From NCBI RefSeq assembly GCF_019977315.1, contig NZ_AP024652.1, positions 1 through 64,000 on the forward strand: a stretch of DNA of 64,000 nucleotides. The letters are read 5' to 3'. A program made the position numbers and the translations under genes. The DNA is from Arthrobacter sp. StoSoilB22. GTDB taxonomy: Bacteria > Actinomycetota > Actinomycetes > Actinomycetales > Micrococcaceae. The notes beneath the pieces were generated by a model. The model was not told the DNA's origin. It ran no database searches and saw nothing but the letters and a program-made list of their open reading frames with translations. Of this stretch, positions 20,691-32,149 are shown one piece after another. Every line of letters starts with the position of its first letter. Positions within the stretch are counted from its first letter, which is position 1.

Positions 20691-21199
20691 CAGAACAGCT
20701 TGCCCTCCCGCACCTCTACCGGCTCTTCCAATTCCAGGAGGAACCGTTTATTCCGAAGCCCACCTGCGTACCCGGTGAGTTGACCATGACGCCCCACCAC
20801 GCGGTGGCAAGGAATGACGATGCTGATGGGATTGCGTCCCACAGCAGAGCCCACCGCCTGAGCCAGATGGGGATCCCCCAGTTCTGCGGCCAGCTGCCCG
20901 TAGCTGACGGTTTCACCGAACGGAATATGTTGCAGTCGTTCCCAGACCTTCTCTTGAAACGGGTTTCCGACTGCCTCGAAAGGAACATCGAACATAGTCC
21001 GATGACCATTCAGGTACTCGGTGAGCTCGGTCCGAGTCCGTGCGAACACCGGATCGTCCATCCCGGTCTGATCCCCAAAGTAGTCCTCCGAAGGCATATG
21101 CCAGTGACCCTCATAGAAGATCCCCGTCAAAAATTCCCCGCGGGCAGTCAAAGTCAACTGCCCCAGCGGGGAATCCAAGGTTGCGTGCCGGCTTCTCAT
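20690..21199 (-). CDS. ogt: Methylated-DNA-protein-cysteine methyltransferase (Ogt type)
   Basis: Ogt transfers the methyl group of O6-methylguanine to its own cysteine. The 169-residue protein has the standard two domains: an RNase H-like N-terminal part, then NPFQEKVWERLQHIPFGETVSYGQLA and the active-site IPCHRV with C131. It begins at ATG 21199 with no obvious ribosome site, so it may be leaderless; TACAAGAT just upstream resembles a -10 box. It is the first gene of the ogt-sigma-methyltransferase-alkB run. The crgA gene lies 45 bases upstream on the same strand. Confidence 0.94.
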   Translation of the reverse strand: MRSRHATLDSPLGQLTLTARGEFLTGIFYEGHWHMPSEDYFGDQTGMDDPVFARTRTELTEYLNGHRTMFDVPFEAVGNPFQEKVWERLQHIPFGETVSYGQLAAELGDPHLAQAVGSAVGRNPISIVIPCHRVVGRHGQLTGYAGGLRNKRFLLELEEPVEVREGKLF

Positions 21200-21244
21200 A
21201 TCTTGTAGACGTTCACGGGCACGGAAATGTGAGGTGCGGAATTC

Positions 21245-21499
21245 CTAGGAGCGCCAGCGTGTGGTCATCAGGAATCCGACGATCGCTATGCCGAAGCCGG
21301 CCACGATATTCCACGAGGCCCACTCGCGGACGGGGAACTGGCCCTCGGTAATGTAGAAAGTAATGATCCAGACCAAGCCGAGGATCATCAGGCCGAACAT
21401 GACAGCCTTGTACCAAACCGGGTTGGGCTTGTACTGCTGTGCTGCGGAAGTCTGCTGGGCCTGACGGGCAGGCCGCTTGCGGGGCTTGGACTCGGGCAC
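21245..21499 (-). CDS. crgA: Cell division protein CrgA
   Basis: CrgA is a small septal membrane protein that interacts with FtsZ, FtsQ and penicillin-binding proteins in actinobacteria. The 84-residue product has a basic, disordered N-terminus (KPRKRPARQAQQTSA). Two membrane helices follow at about residues 31-50 and 62-80, joined by a short loop with EGQFPVREWASWN. This matches the two-helix CrgA architecture. It is divergent from the sortase gene, as in other actinobacteria. The 173-base gap between the two starts holds their promoters; I could not place -10 boxes confidently. Confidence 0.93.
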   Translation of the reverse strand: MPESKPRKRPARQAQQTSAAQQYKPNPVWYKAVMFGLMILGLVWIITFYITEGQFPVREWASWNIVAGFGIAIVGFLMTTRWRS

Positions 21500-21672
21500 G
21501 GATCCTCCTGGCTGTTCGGTTTAATACCCGTTTCCGCCAGCCTTGATATCCTGCAGGAAGGAAAATTCCAGCGGTTAACGGCCACACGGCGTTCCGGGTT
21601 GGTTCTAGCTGTCAAGTCTAGCCGCAACCGGGGGTCCGCCTGTGCCGCCCGCGCCCTATGCAAGGAGACCTT

Positions 21673-22485
21673 GTGGCGCATCAGCAGCAGACGGCGGCCT
21701 CCGCCATGCCGTCCGCCAGCCAAGGGCACGAACTGCGCCCACGCAAGCGACTCCGGGCCTCTGACGTTGTCCGCAAGATCAGTCAGATTCTGGGTGAACT
21801 GCTGATTACGGCAGGCATAGTGCTGCTCCTTTTTGTGGGCTGGGAACTATGGTGGACCAACGTGGAAGCTGACGCCAAGCAGACAGAAGCGGTCAAGAGC
21901 TTTGCTCAGGAATTCTCCGGCCCCATAACCCCTGCGGCGCCTGCCGCCCCCGTGGATTATGGACCTCCGGTGGTTACACCGGCGCCCGCCTACGCGGGAA
22001 TGATCGGAATCATGTACATCCCCCGTTTCGGCCCGGATTACACACGCCCCATCATCGAAGGCACCGGCTCGGACGTTCTGGACACCTTGGGATTGGGCCA
22101 CTACGGAAGCACCAGCATGCCTGGCGCGCCGGGCAACTTTGCGGTAGCTGGCCACCGTCAAACCCACGGTGCAGTCCTGGACAACATCCACACATTGGTT
22201 CCCGGAGACAAGATCTACATCCAGACGGCAGACGGCTACTACACCTACGTTTTCCGCAACAACCAGATCGTCCTCCCGGACCGTACGGACGTCCTGATGC
22301 CCGTTCCCACCGAAGCGGGAGTCCAGCCCACGGAAAGTATCCTGACCATGACCAGTTGCAACCCGAGGTTTGGTGCACAGGAACGCATCATCGCTTACTC
22401 GATGCTGGATAGTTGGCAACCTGCCTCAGCCGGTCCGCCGTCGGAAATCGCCGCCCAAGTAGCGCGGGCACACGGAAAGGGGTAA
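21673..22485 (+). CDS. srtE: Class E sortase
   Basis: Class E sortases attach surface proteins to peptidoglycan in actinobacteria, usually at LAxTG-type signals. I chose GTG 21673 because AAGGAGA sits about ten bases upstream, giving 270 residues. A basic cytoplasmic start (RPRKRLRASD) is followed by one membrane helix (ELLITAGIVLLLFVGWELWW) near residue 45. A Pro/Ala-rich linker then leads to the sortase barrel. The catalytic His is in FAVAGHRQTHGAVLDN, the Cys in TMTSCNPRFG, with the Arg two residues after it. It is followed by a small membrane protein and pabA. Confidence 0.93.
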   Translation: MAHQQQTAASAMPSASQGHELRPRKRLRASDVVRKISQILGELLITAGIVLLLFVGWELWWTNVEADAKQTEAVKSFAQEFSGPITPAAPAAPVDYGPPVVTPAPAYAGMIGIMYIPRFGPDYTRPIIEGTGSDVLDTLGLGHYGSTSMPGAPGNFAVAGHRQTHGAVLDNIHTLVPGDKIYIQTADGYYTYVFRNNQIVLPDRTDVLMPVPTEAGVQPTESILTMTSCNPRFGAQERIIAYSMLDSWQPASAGPPSEIAAQVARAHGKG

Positions 22486-22488
22486 CCA

Positions 22489-22659
22489 ATGTACGCGTGG
22501 ATCTTCCGCAATCTGCCGGGACCCTTGTGGGTGCGGATCCTGACATCCTTGGTACTGGTGGGCGTAGCCCTGGTACTGATGGTGGAGTTCCTCTTCCCGT
22601 GGTTCTCCCAATTCACCACTTTGACCGACTCAACGATTGGTTCAGTGCAGCAGCCATGA
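22489..22659 (+). CDS. Small single-pass membrane protein between sortase and pabA
   Basis: This 56-residue protein begins MYAWIFRNLPGPLWVRI and has one membrane helix (residues 17-40, rich in L and V) ending in EFLFPWFSQFTTL. The ATG lies three bases after the sortase stop and a GGAAAGGGG ribosome site precedes it. Its TGA overlaps the ATG of pabA (ATGA), so the three genes are translationally coupled. I know no function. The tight coupling and coding-like composition support a real gene. A role as a sortase partner is possible but unsupported. Confidence 0.8.
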   Translation: MYAWIFRNLPGPLWVRILTSLVLVGVALVLMVEFLFPWFSQFTTLTDSTIGSVQQP

Positions 22660-23297
22660 GCACAACAAAAATCCTTGTAGTGGATAACTACGACAGCTTC
22701 GTTTACACCTTGGTGGGGTACCTCCAGGAACTCGGTGCCGAAACAACGGTGGTCCGCAACGACGACGTGACGCTGGCAGAGGCCATAGAGCTGGCAGCAA
22801 GCCGCGACGGCGTCCTGGTCTCCCCCGGCCCGGGTACGCCAGCCGAAGCAGGAGTCTGCATAGAGCTCATCAAGTGGTGTGGCGAGGCCGCCAAGCCCAT
22901 GTTCGGTGTCTGCCTGGGACATCAAGCCCTGGCCGAGGCCTACGGCGGAGTGGTGACACACGCACCGGAACTCATGCACGGCAAGACCTCACCCGTCCAG
23001 CACGAAGGCAAGAGTGTCTTTGCTGGTCTCCCGTCGCCCGTGACGGCAACCCGCTACCACTCCTTGGCGGCGGTTCGGGACTCCATCCCGGACGTTTTGG
23101 AAATCACCGCCGAGACAACCAACGGAGTGGTGATGGGTCTGCAGCACAAGACCGCTCCCCTCTGCGGCGTCCAGTTCCACCCGGAATCGGTGCTCACCGA
23201 AGGCGGGTATCAGATGCTGGGTAACTGGTTGGAGTCCCTGGGCATGACCGGTGCGGCCGAACGAGCCTCGAAACTGAGCCCACTCATCAAGCAGTAG
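22656..23297 (+). CDS. pabA: Glutamine amidotransferase of aminodeoxychorismate/anthranilate synthase
   Basis: This class I amidotransferase supplies ammonia from glutamine to the chorismate-using partner in folate or tryptophan synthesis. The 213-residue protein shows NYDSFVYTLVGYLQELGA at the start, the oxyanion strand SPGPGTPAEAG, the nucleophile in GVCLGHQALAEAYGG, and the His-Glu pair in VQFHPESVLTEGG. The start overlaps the preceding small gene. Its location beside the kinase operon is conserved in actinobacteria, where it is annotated as pabA or trpG. The partner subunit is not in this window, so the pathway is undecided. Confidence 0.92.
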   Translation: MSTTKILVVDNYDSFVYTLVGYLQELGAETTVVRNDDVTLAEAIELAASRDGVLVSPGPGTPAEAGVCIELIKWCGEAAKPMFGVCLGHQALAEAYGGVVTHAPELMHGKTSPVQHEGKSVFAGLPSPVTATRYHSLAAVRDSIPDVLEITAETTNGVVMGLQHKTAPLCGVQFHPESVLTEGGYQMLGNWLESLGMTGAAERASKLSPLIKQ

Positions 23298-23307
23298 GTG
23301 AGGTTCC

Positions 23308-25167
23308 TTACTTTTTGGTGGGCTTAGGCGTCGGGGTCGGCTTCTCAGTCTCCGTGGGAGTCGGCGTGGGAGTAGGTGTGGGTGGTGGAGCCGGGGCCTT
23401 CGCCACCGTGACAGTGACAACCTTGCCCTGAGCCACCTCGGTGTTGAAGGCATCGCTTTGAGCCGTGACTGTCCCAGCTGCAACCTGCGAGTTTTCCTGT
23501 TCCACAACTGCGATGTTGAGCCCGTTGGCCTTCAGCGCGGCTTCCGCTTCGGCCAACGGCAAGGCGATCAGCTGCGGCATGAGGACCTTGCCGGTGGATA
23601 CCTGCAGCTCCACTTTGCTTTCCACGGCGATCGCGCCGCCCGGTGCGGGAGCCGTGCCGAGCACTACGCCCGCGGGGACAGTTGGGCTGTGGGTCAAGGC
23701 GGTCACTACTTCGCCTGTGATGCCGAGCCGCCGCAAAGCTTCGCGTGCGTCCGGTTCAGTGCGCCCCACGATGTCCGCCGGGATGATCACTGAGCTGGGG
23801 CCATTGGATATCTTCAGGATGACTTCAGCATCCTGTTCCAACAAGGCACCGGCTATCGGTGATGTCCCAATGGTCATGTCCTTGGCCACGGTGTCGTTTG
23901 GCTCGCGAACTGATTTGGGCTTCAGTTTGGCTGAGTACAGTTCCTGGATGGCCTGTGATTCAGACATGTTTGTTACCACCGGCACGGCTATTTTCGCGGG
24001 GGGCGGCGGCTGCATGTTCATGAGGCTGTAGAGCCAGAAACCGCCGCCAGCCAGTACCAGGATTGTGAAGATCACCAACGTGGCAACCCAGGCACGACGC
24101 CGGGACTTCTGGGCCGCCGGCAGCTCACGTTCCGGAGGGAGGCCCAAGGGAAGTGGTTCTTCCTGGGGCGGATCAAGAGGCTCATCTTTGAACTGGTTGG
24201 CATCGAGGAAGCCCACGGCCGTGGCACTCAAAAGCTCTGTTGCCGGGTCTTCAGGATCAACGAGGTCGTTGGGGTCCGTGGGAGCCTCGCTGGCTGCCAC
24301 AGCGGGCACGGGGATGCCATTGCTTGCCGCACGCAGGGCGCGGCGGAAGGCTGCCGCGTCCTGGAACCGATCCGTGCGGCTCTTCTGCAGCGCCTTTACC
24401 AGGACGGAATCCAGTGCCTCGGAAACTTCGGGATTATGGGCGCTGGGCAGGTCCGGGATTTCACGGACGTGCTGGTAGGCCACCGATACTGGGCTATCGC
24501 CGATGAACGGAGGCCTGCTGGTCAGCAGTTCGAAGAGCAGGCAACCGGCAGAGTAGAGGTCACTGCGTGCATCCACCGTTTCACCACGGGCCTGCTCCGG
24601 CGAAAGGTACTGGGCGGTGCCCACCACGGCCTGCGTTTGGGTCATTGTGGCGGCAGAATCGGCCATGGCGCGCGCGATGCCAAAGTCCATGACTTTTACA
24701 TCGCCGGTGTCGGCACAGACCATCACATTGGCAGGCTTGATGTCGCGATGGACGATGCCTGCGCGGTGGCTGTATTCGAGAGCGCCGAGGACACCCAGGG
24801 TAAAACCGACGGAATCCTCAACGCCAAGCTCGTTGGCCTTGATCATGTCGCGCAGCGTGCGTCCGGCCACGTACTCCATGACGATGTACGGGACACGCAC
24901 GTCTTCCCCCGGGCCTCCAGGAACCGAGTATTCCCCGGTATCGAAGATGGCCACAATGGACGGGTGGTTCAACGCGGCGACAGCCTGGGCCTCGCGTTTG
25001 AAACGGGCCTGGAACTGGGGGTCCCGGGCAAGGTCGGCGCGTAGCACCTTGACGGCGATGGTGCGTCCCAGCAGTGTGTCTGTTCCCCGGTAAACGTCGG
25101 CCATGCCGCCACGACCGATCAACTCGCCAAGTTCATAGCGGGAATTGAGGATGCGCTGGGAAGACAC
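23308..25167 (-). CDS. pknB: PASTA-domain Ser/Thr protein kinase PknB
   Basis: PknB senses muropeptides and controls wall synthesis and division. I chose GTG 25167 (VSSQRILNSRYELG), preceded by GAGGAGA eight bases upstream; an ATG at 25215 lacks a good ribosome site. This gives 619 residues. The kinase domain covers about residues 10-275, with GRGGMADVYRG, VKVLR, HRDIKPANV and DFGIARA. A membrane helix (WVATLVIFTILVLAGGGFWLY) lies near residue 360. Three extracellular PASTA repeats run to about residue 590, and a Pro/Thr-rich tail ends the protein. It is convergent with pabA, ten bases apart, and is last in the operon. Confidence 0.95.
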   Translation of the reverse strand: MSSQRILNSRYELGELIGRGGMADVYRGTDTLLGRTIAVKVLRADLARDPQFQARFKREAQAVAALNHPSIVAIFDTGEYSVPGGPGEDVRVPYIVMEYVAGRTLRDMIKANELGVEDSVGFTLGVLGALEYSHRAGIVHRDIKPANVMVCADTGDVKVMDFGIARAMADSAATMTQTQAVVGTAQYLSPEQARGETVDARSDLYSAGCLLFELLTSRPPFIGDSPVSVAYQHVREIPDLPSAHNPEVSEALDSVLVKALQKSRTDRFQDAAAFRRALRAASNGIPVPAVAASEAPTDPNDLVDPEDPATELLSATAVGFLDANQFKDEPLDPPQEEPLPLGLPPERELPAAQKSRRRAWVATLVIFTILVLAGGGFWLYSLMNMQPPPPAKIAVPVVTNMSESQAIQELYSAKLKPKSVREPNDTVAKDMTIGTSPIAGALLEQDAEVILKISNGPSSVIIPADIVGRTEPDAREALRRLGITGEVVTALTHSPTVPAGVVLGTAPAPGGAIAVESKVELQVSTGKVLMPQLIALPLAEAEAALKANGLNIAVVEQENSQVAAGTVTAQSDAFNTEVAQGKVVTVTVAKAPAPPPTPTPTPTPTETEKPTPTPKPTKK

Positions 25168-25225
25168 GGGCGTGTTCTCCTCTCGGTGCGCAGGACCTGG
25201 ACGTGGCGTTGACATGGCGGCTTAC

Positions 25226-27067
25226 TTAGTTCCTGGGGCTGGCGGAGCCGCTGGGAGTGGAAGTGGGAGTTTCAGGCTCGGTGGGCACCAGAGCCTTGGA
25301 CAGGTAGTAAGTGACCGTTGAGCCCGCTGCCACCTGGGTGCCGGCCGCAGGTGAGGAACGCACGAACGTTCCCGGCTGCTGGCCGATGGCACCGTTGACG
25401 GGTTCTCCTGCCACCCACTGCAGTCCGGCTCCTTCAATGGCTTGCCGGACCCGGGCTTCGTCAACTCCCGGCGCGATGGCAGGTACGGCCACCAATTCCG
25501 GGCCCTTGGAGTAGGTCACGGTGATGGTTTGTCCCGGGTCAACAGGACCGGTGGGGTTGAGGCTAATAACGATTCCAACGGGGGCGGTGTCGTCGAAGAC
25601 TTCCTGACCGTTCACTCCAAGACCCAAGGCGCGAAGTTGTCCGCTCACCGTCTCGAAAGGTTGGCCCTGGTACTGCTCAGGAATGACGTTGATTTTCTGG
25701 GGAACCGACTGCGTGGGCTGGGGTGCCTCAGTGGTCTCCGAGGGCCTCGGCGTCGGGGTGGCCGACGTAGAGGTAGGGCTGGCGCTCCGGCTGGTGCTGG
25801 TGGTGGTGGACTCGCTGGGCGCGGGGCTCGGCGAGAAGAATCCCGACTGGGAGATCAGGAAACCAACCAAAGCAAACAGGACCAGAAGGATCAGGGCCAC
25901 CAGAGGCCATGTCCACGGGCTGCGCTTCTTGCGCTCCGGCTCAGCGTCATCGAAGTTCTCGTCGTCGGTGTAGACCACTTCTTCGTCGTCGGTGAGCTGA
26001 CGCTCTGCCTCCAAGGCGTTCGCCCGCGTCAGGGGGTTGTCAGATGCGGCTGCGGCTCCCAAAGCAGCTCCTGCAGCGCCGGCGCCCAGCACCGGAAGTG
26101 CGGAGGTCGCCGTCGTCGACTGCTCCTTGCCGTAAGGCGAGGTGACGACGCCGGTGGGTGCCGTTGCGGTGTCCACCGGTGCCGTGATGGGCCCGGTAGT
26201 GGATTCGAACAACAGCATGCCGGGTACGTCGGCGTGCGCCGTGGCGATGTCACCGTTGCGGATGGCTTCAGCGGCTTCGGCCAGCTTGATGGCGTTGGCC
26301 GGGCGGTTCTTGGGATCCTTGGCCAGCATGGACATCAGGAGGGCGCGCACGGGCGTGGGCAGCGTCTCCGGAAGGGGCGGCGGTGCGTCGTTTACCTGGG
26401 CGAGGGCAATGGCAATCTGCGATTCACCGGAGAACGGTCGGTGGCCTGTAAGGCACTCATAGCCGATGACACCGAGCGAATAGATGTCCGAGGATCCCGT
26501 TGCCGTCTGTCCGGTTGCCTGTTCCGGAGCCAGATACTGGGCGGTGCCCATGACCTGGCCGGTCTGCGTGAGCGGCACCTGATCTGCCAATCGGGCAATG
26601 CCGAAGTCGGTGACCTTGACCCGGTTGTCCGGCGTGATGAGCAGGTTGCCCGGCTTGATGTCACGGTGGACCAGACCCTGCGCGTGCGCAACTGCCAGGG
26701 CGCGTGCTGTCTGGGAAATGATGGAGAGCGTCATGTCCGGAGACAGGACCTGTTCGCGCTCAAGGATGCCACTCAGCGGGTGTCCGGGCACAAGCTCCAT
26801 GACCAGGTAGGCCGAACCGGCTTCCTCGCCGTAGTCAAAGACATTGGCGATGCCCACGTGGTTGAGCAGCGCGGTGTGTCGTGCCTCGGCACGGAAGCGC
26901 TGGAGGAAGCCGGGGTCACCCGTGTATTCCTCCTTAAGCACCTTGATGGCAACGATCCGGCCCAGGATCTGGTCCTTGGCCTTCCAGACCTCGCCCATGC
27001 CGCCAATCGCAATACGACTGGTCAGCTGGAACCTGCCGCCGAGTGTGATTCCTGAAGTAGGCCTCAC
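25226..27067 (-). CDS. pknA: Ser/Thr protein kinase (PknA position) with PASTA repeats
   Basis: The gene occupies the pknA place between pbpA and pknB. The 613-residue protein has an N-terminal kinase domain (residues about 12-275, with [28 protein letters not shown] and DFGIARL). A long Ala-rich juxtamembrane region follows, then a membrane helix ([22 protein letters not shown]) near residue 390 and a Ser/Thr/Pro linker. Two PASTA repeats occupy about 470-600. Mycobacterial PknA lacks PASTA domains, so this version probably senses wall fragments too. The start overlaps the pbpA stop by four bases. Confidence 0.92.
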   Translation of the reverse strand: MRPTSGITLGGRFQLTSRIAIGGMGEVWKAKDQILGRIVAIKVLKEEYTGDPGFLQRFRAEARHTALLNHVGIANVFDYGEEAGSAYLVMELVPGHPLSGILEREQVLSPDMTLSIISQTARALAVAHAQGLVHRDIKPGNLLITPDNRVKVTDFGIARLADQVPLTQTGQVMGTAQYLAPEQATGQTATGSSDIYSLGVIGYECLTGHRPFSGESQIAIALAQVNDAPPPLPETLPTPVRALLMSMLAKDPKNRPANAIKLAEAAEAIRNGDIATAHADVPGMLLFESTTGPITAPVDTATAPTGVVTSPYGKEQSTTATSALPVLGAGAAGAALGAAAASDNPLTRANALEAERQLTDDEEVVYTDDENFDDAEPERKKRSPWTWPLVALILLVLFALVGFLISQSGFFSPSPAPSESTTTSTSRSASPTSTSATPTPRPSETTEAPQPTQSVPQKINVIPEQYQGQPFETVSGQLRALGLGVNGQEVFDDTAPVGIVISLNPTGPVDPGQTITVTYSKGPELVAVPAIAPGVDEARVRQAIEGAGLQWVAGEPVNGAIGQQPGTFVRSSPAAGTQVAAGSTVTYYLSKALVPTEPETPTSTPSGSASPRN

Positions 27068-28521
27068 TTATTCAACACCGCCTCAAAAATCTTCTTTGCG
27101 TTCGGACTGGTTAGCTGGGCCCCGGTTAGCACGTCCACACTCTCCATGACAATGGTGACGGCTACTTGCGGGTCGTTTGCCGGGGCGAACCCGGTAAACC
27201 ATGAGTTATTCAAACCTGAATCGCCGAGCTCGGCGGTACCTGTCTTGCCGGCCACCTTGACGCCCGGAACGGCTGCACCCTTGGCAATGCCATTGTCTAC
27301 GGCACTGGTCATCCACTCAGTGATCTGGCTGGCGATTGGCTGCGTAGTGCTGGTCCGCAGTTTTTCAGGTTTGGGTTCGTTGATGACCCGAAGATCAGGC
27401 GCACGGATGGCCTCAACCAGGTTGGGCTTCATCTGCACCCCACCGTTGGCAATGGCCGCCGTCATCATGTTGATCTGCAGCGGCGTGGCCTTCACATCGC
27501 GCTGACCCACAGACGACTGTGCCAACTGGGCCTGGTCCAGGTCCTCCGGGAAGACGCTGATGGCTTGCTGCAGCTTGAGCTGGTCACCGAAATCCTGGCC
27601 GAAGCCGAACTTCTGCGCCTGTTCCCTGATGGCGTCCTGGCCAAGGTCAAGTGCAATGCTCGCAAACGGGGTGTTGCACGACTGCTCCAGGGCAAAGGCG
27701 AAGGACGCTGTCTCACGGACGTTGCAGTTGCCGCCGGCATAGTTGGGCAGGCTGGCACTGCTGCCGGGCAAGGGAAGGCTGCTGGGATTCGGGAGTTCGC
27801 TGTCCTTGTTGTACTTACCGGAATTCAGTGCCGCAGCAGTATCAATGAGCTTGAAGACCGAGCCGGGCGAAAGCAGGTTACCTGTAGGACCGCTGACGTT
27901 CTGGTTCAGGTTGATACCCGGAATCTGGTTCAGCTGTGCATAATTTGCTTCCGCTGTGGTCCGGTCATGGGTGGCAATCAGGTTGGGATCATAGGTCGGC
28001 TTGGAAGCCATGGCCAAAATGGCGCCGGTCTTGGGGTTGGTGACCACAATGGAGCCCCGCTGGCCTTCAGGAATCAGATCCATGGCCAACTGCTGCAGGG
28101 CAGGATCCAAGGTCAACTCCACAGATGCTCCTTTTGGCTCTTTACCGAGGAACATCTGGCTCATGCGATCCAGGAACAGCTGATCAGAGTTGCCCGCCAA
28201 GGTTTCCCCCATGGACTGTTCCAAGCCGGTGGAACCAAAGAATTTGGAGAAGTATCCGGTGATGCCGGCATACAGCTGTGGCTGGTTGTACTGGCGCTGG
28301 AAGGCGCAGGACTCCGTTCCGGGAACCGACTCAACCACCGGTTTTCCACCCACAATGATGGAGCCGCGCTCGTTGCAGAAGGATGCCAAAACAGCGCGCT
28401 GGTTCCAGGGGTTGGCGTTGAGGTCGTCAGCACCAATCACCTGGACGTAGCTAATGGCGCCGAAGATCAACGCGAACATGGCGACGGCAGCCATCCAGCT
28501 GCTGCGAATAGCCTGGTTCAT
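27064..28521 (-). CDS. pbpA: Class B penicillin-binding protein (transpeptidase)
   Basis: This enzyme cross-links peptidoglycan as the partner of the adjacent RodA/FtsW polymerase. The 485-residue protein has a short cytoplasmic start, one membrane anchor (residues about 9-28) and a dimerisation domain. The transpeptidase domain carries the nucleophile motif SVFK at 221-224 and KTGTAE near residue 425. The SxN motif is less clear but should lie near SCNTPFAS or SVGQRD. It overlaps rodA upstream and pknA downstream by four bases each, so the whole set is one operon. Confidence 0.95.
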   Translation of the reverse strand: MNQAIRSSWMAAVAMFALIFGAISYVQVIGADDLNANPWNQRAVLASFCNERGSIIVGGKPVVESVPGTESCAFQRQYNQPQLYAGITGYFSKFFGSTGLEQSMGETLAGNSDQLFLDRMSQMFLGKEPKGASVELTLDPALQQLAMDLIPEGQRGSIVVTNPKTGAILAMASKPTYDPNLIATHDRTTAEANYAQLNQIPGINLNQNVSGPTGNLLSPGSVFKLIDTAAALNSGKYNKDSELPNPSSLPLPGSSASLPNYAGGNCNVRETASFAFALEQSCNTPFASIALDLGQDAIREQAQKFGFGQDFGDQLKLQQAISVFPEDLDQAQLAQSSVGQRDVKATPLQINMMTAAIANGGVQMKPNLVEAIRAPDLRVINEPKPEKLRTSTTQPIASQITEWMTSAVDNGIAKGAAVPGVKVAGKTGTAELGDSGLNNSWFTGFAPANDPQVAVTIVMESVDVLTGAQLTSPNAKKIFEAVLNK

Positions 28522-29941
28522 TGTTGCTTCACCGCCTCTGTTGGTGCGCTGGGTGTCTGTCCTGTAGCCGGTTTGCGGCTGTCCGGCGTGCTGCTTGCGG
28601 GCGGTTTGTTAACCATGGGGGTGGTGTCCACCGGGCCGCGGGCCGTGTTGGAGATCATGAGCAGCAGGCCAACGATGATCCAGTTGGCCAGAAGCGAAGA
28701 GCCGCCGGCTGCGAGGAACGGAGTGGTGAGGCCGGTCAAGGGAATGAGCCGGGTGACGCCGCCAATCACTACGAAGCATTGCAGGGCAATGGCAAAGGAC
28801 AAGCCGCAGGCGAGGAGCTTTCCAAAAGCGTCCCGGGTGCCCAAAGCTGCGCGGAAACCGCGGGTGAAGAGCAACATGTACAGCATCACCACGGCGAAGA
28901 GGCCTATCAAGCCGAGCTCTTCACCAATGAGGGCCACAATCATGTCGCTGTTGGCGAACGGGACCAGATCCGGCCGGCCCTGGCCAAGACCAGTGCCCAC
29001 CAGGCCGCCGTCGGCCATGCCGAACAAGCCCTCCACGATCTGGCCGCTACCGCCGGGTGACCTGCCGAAGACCTCCGGTGTGAAGGCATTGATCCAGCTA
29101 TCGATGCGGAAAGCGACGTGGGAGAAGATCTGGGAAGCAATGAAGCCTCCGCCCAGAATCAGCAGCAGGCCGATGACCACCCAGGAGATACGGCTGGTGG
29201 CCACGTAAATCATCACAATGAACAGGCCGAAGAAGAGGATGGAAGATCCGAGGTCGCGCTGGAAGACGAGGACGCCGATGCTCACCAGCCAGGCGGTGAT
29301 CATGGGGCCAAGGTCCTTGAACCGGGGGAACTGCATAGGGCCGATCTTCCGGCCCGCCAGCAGAATGAGGTCCCGGTTGGAGGACAGATACCCTGCGAAG
29401 AATATGGCCAGGGTGATCTTGGCGATTTCACCGGGCTGGAACGTCATGGGCCCAACGCGGATCCAGACCCGAGCGCCAAGGATTTCACCCGCGGAGATGC
29501 CGGGGATCAAAGGAAGGACCAGGAGGAACGCACTGACCGCCAGGGAGATGTACGTGAACCGGCGCAGGATCCGGTGGTCTTTGAGGAACCAGATCACGGC
29601 TATGGAGACCGCCATGGCAATAAGGGTCCACCGGAGCTGGTTGTTGCCCGTATCGTCCCCGGGACCGTCCATCCGGTGGATCAACGCCAGGCCGAGGCCA
29701 TTGAGCGCAACCACGATGGGAAGTATTACCGGGTCTGCATACTTCGCGCGCAGCCTGAGGACGACGTGGAATGCGAAAGCAGCCACGGCCAAAAGGCTGG
29801 ACTGGAACCAGAAGTCGCTATCGAGTCCGACTTCCGAGTTGATACTCACCAAGGCACTGGCGCCGATGCCCACGGCAAGGGCCAGGACGATGAGCACCAG
29901 CTCAACGTTCCGGCGGGGTTTGGGGGCTATCTCAGTCTGCA

Positions 29942-29945
<4 letters not shown>
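28518..29945 (-). CDS. rodA: SEDS-family peptidoglycan glycosyltransferase (RodA/FtsW)
   Basis: SEDS proteins polymerise lipid II into glycan strands with a cognate class B PBP, here the next gene. The 475-residue protein has about ten to twelve membrane helices. Conserved pieces include FQPGEIAKITLAIFFAGYLSSNRD, the large extracellular loop with SPGGSGQIVEGLFGMADGGLVGTGLGQGRPDLVP, and GGVTRLIPLTGLTTPFLAAGGSSLLANW near the C-terminus. The C-terminal 40 residues are hydrophilic and Pro/Thr-rich. The start overlaps the pstP stop by four bases. Confidence 0.95.
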
Positions 29946-31657
<1,712 letters not shown>

Positions 31658-31660
31658 GGA

Positions 31661-32149
31661 CTACGGCCTCAATTCAATGACCGTCTTGCCGATTCTCACG
31701 GGGACGCCAAGCTCAACAGGCAATGCGCGGGTGAGCTGCTGATCGGCCAGGTAGGTGCCGTTGGTGGAGCCCAGGTCCTCGATGAACCAGCGGCTACCCT
31801 GCGGGAACAGGCGTGCATGCCGGCCGGAAGCGTAGTCGTCCTCCAGGACAAGCGTGGCTTCCTGCGCGCGGCCCAGCAGAATGGGGCTGGCCGCCAGGGG
31901 GACCGTGGTGCCTTTGAGGGGACCCTCAGTAACTACAAGTGTTCGCGCATGCTGGATTGCCGGCGGCGGCGAAGCCGCTAGTTCAGGATGCTTGCGGACT
32001 TCCCGTGCCGTGGGAACGCCGGTGACAGCCTTGCGGCCTATCTGGAAGTCGCGGCGCATGGTGGTGACGATGCTGAAAATCAGGACCCAGAGTAGGAGGA
32101 GGAATCCGAAGCGAAGCGCTGTGATGGTCAGTTCGCTGATGTCGTTCAC
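31661..32149 (-). CDS. fhaB: FHA-domain protein FhaB (FipA)
   Basis: FHA domains bind phosphothreonine and here relay signals from the operon's kinases. The 162-residue protein begins with one membrane helix (LTITALRFGFLLLLWVLIFSIVTTM). A short basic linker and a C-terminal FHA domain (about residues 70-162) follow. The phosphothreonine site residues are in LLGRAQ, the SGRHARLF strand and DLGSTNGTYL. It overlaps fhaA by four bases and precedes pstP, the conserved actinobacterial order. Confidence 0.94.
   Translation of the reverse strand: MNDISELTITALRFGFLLLLWVLIFSIVTTMRRDFQIGRKAVTGVPTAREVRKHPELAASPPPAIQHARTLVVTEGPLKGTTVPLAASPILLGRAQEATLVLEDDYASGRHARLFPQGSRWFIEDLGSTNGTYLADQQLTRALPVELGVPVRIGKTVIELRP

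Noticed and set aside
25442..27055. A 537-codon plus-strand frame opposite pknA
   Set aside because: Antisense to a clear kinase gene, with Gly/Arg-rich sequence and no domain.
27565..29208. A 547-codon plus-strand frame across pbpA and rodA
   Set aside because: It is antisense to two well-supported genes, has no ribosome site or domain, and its composition is that of a shadow frame.
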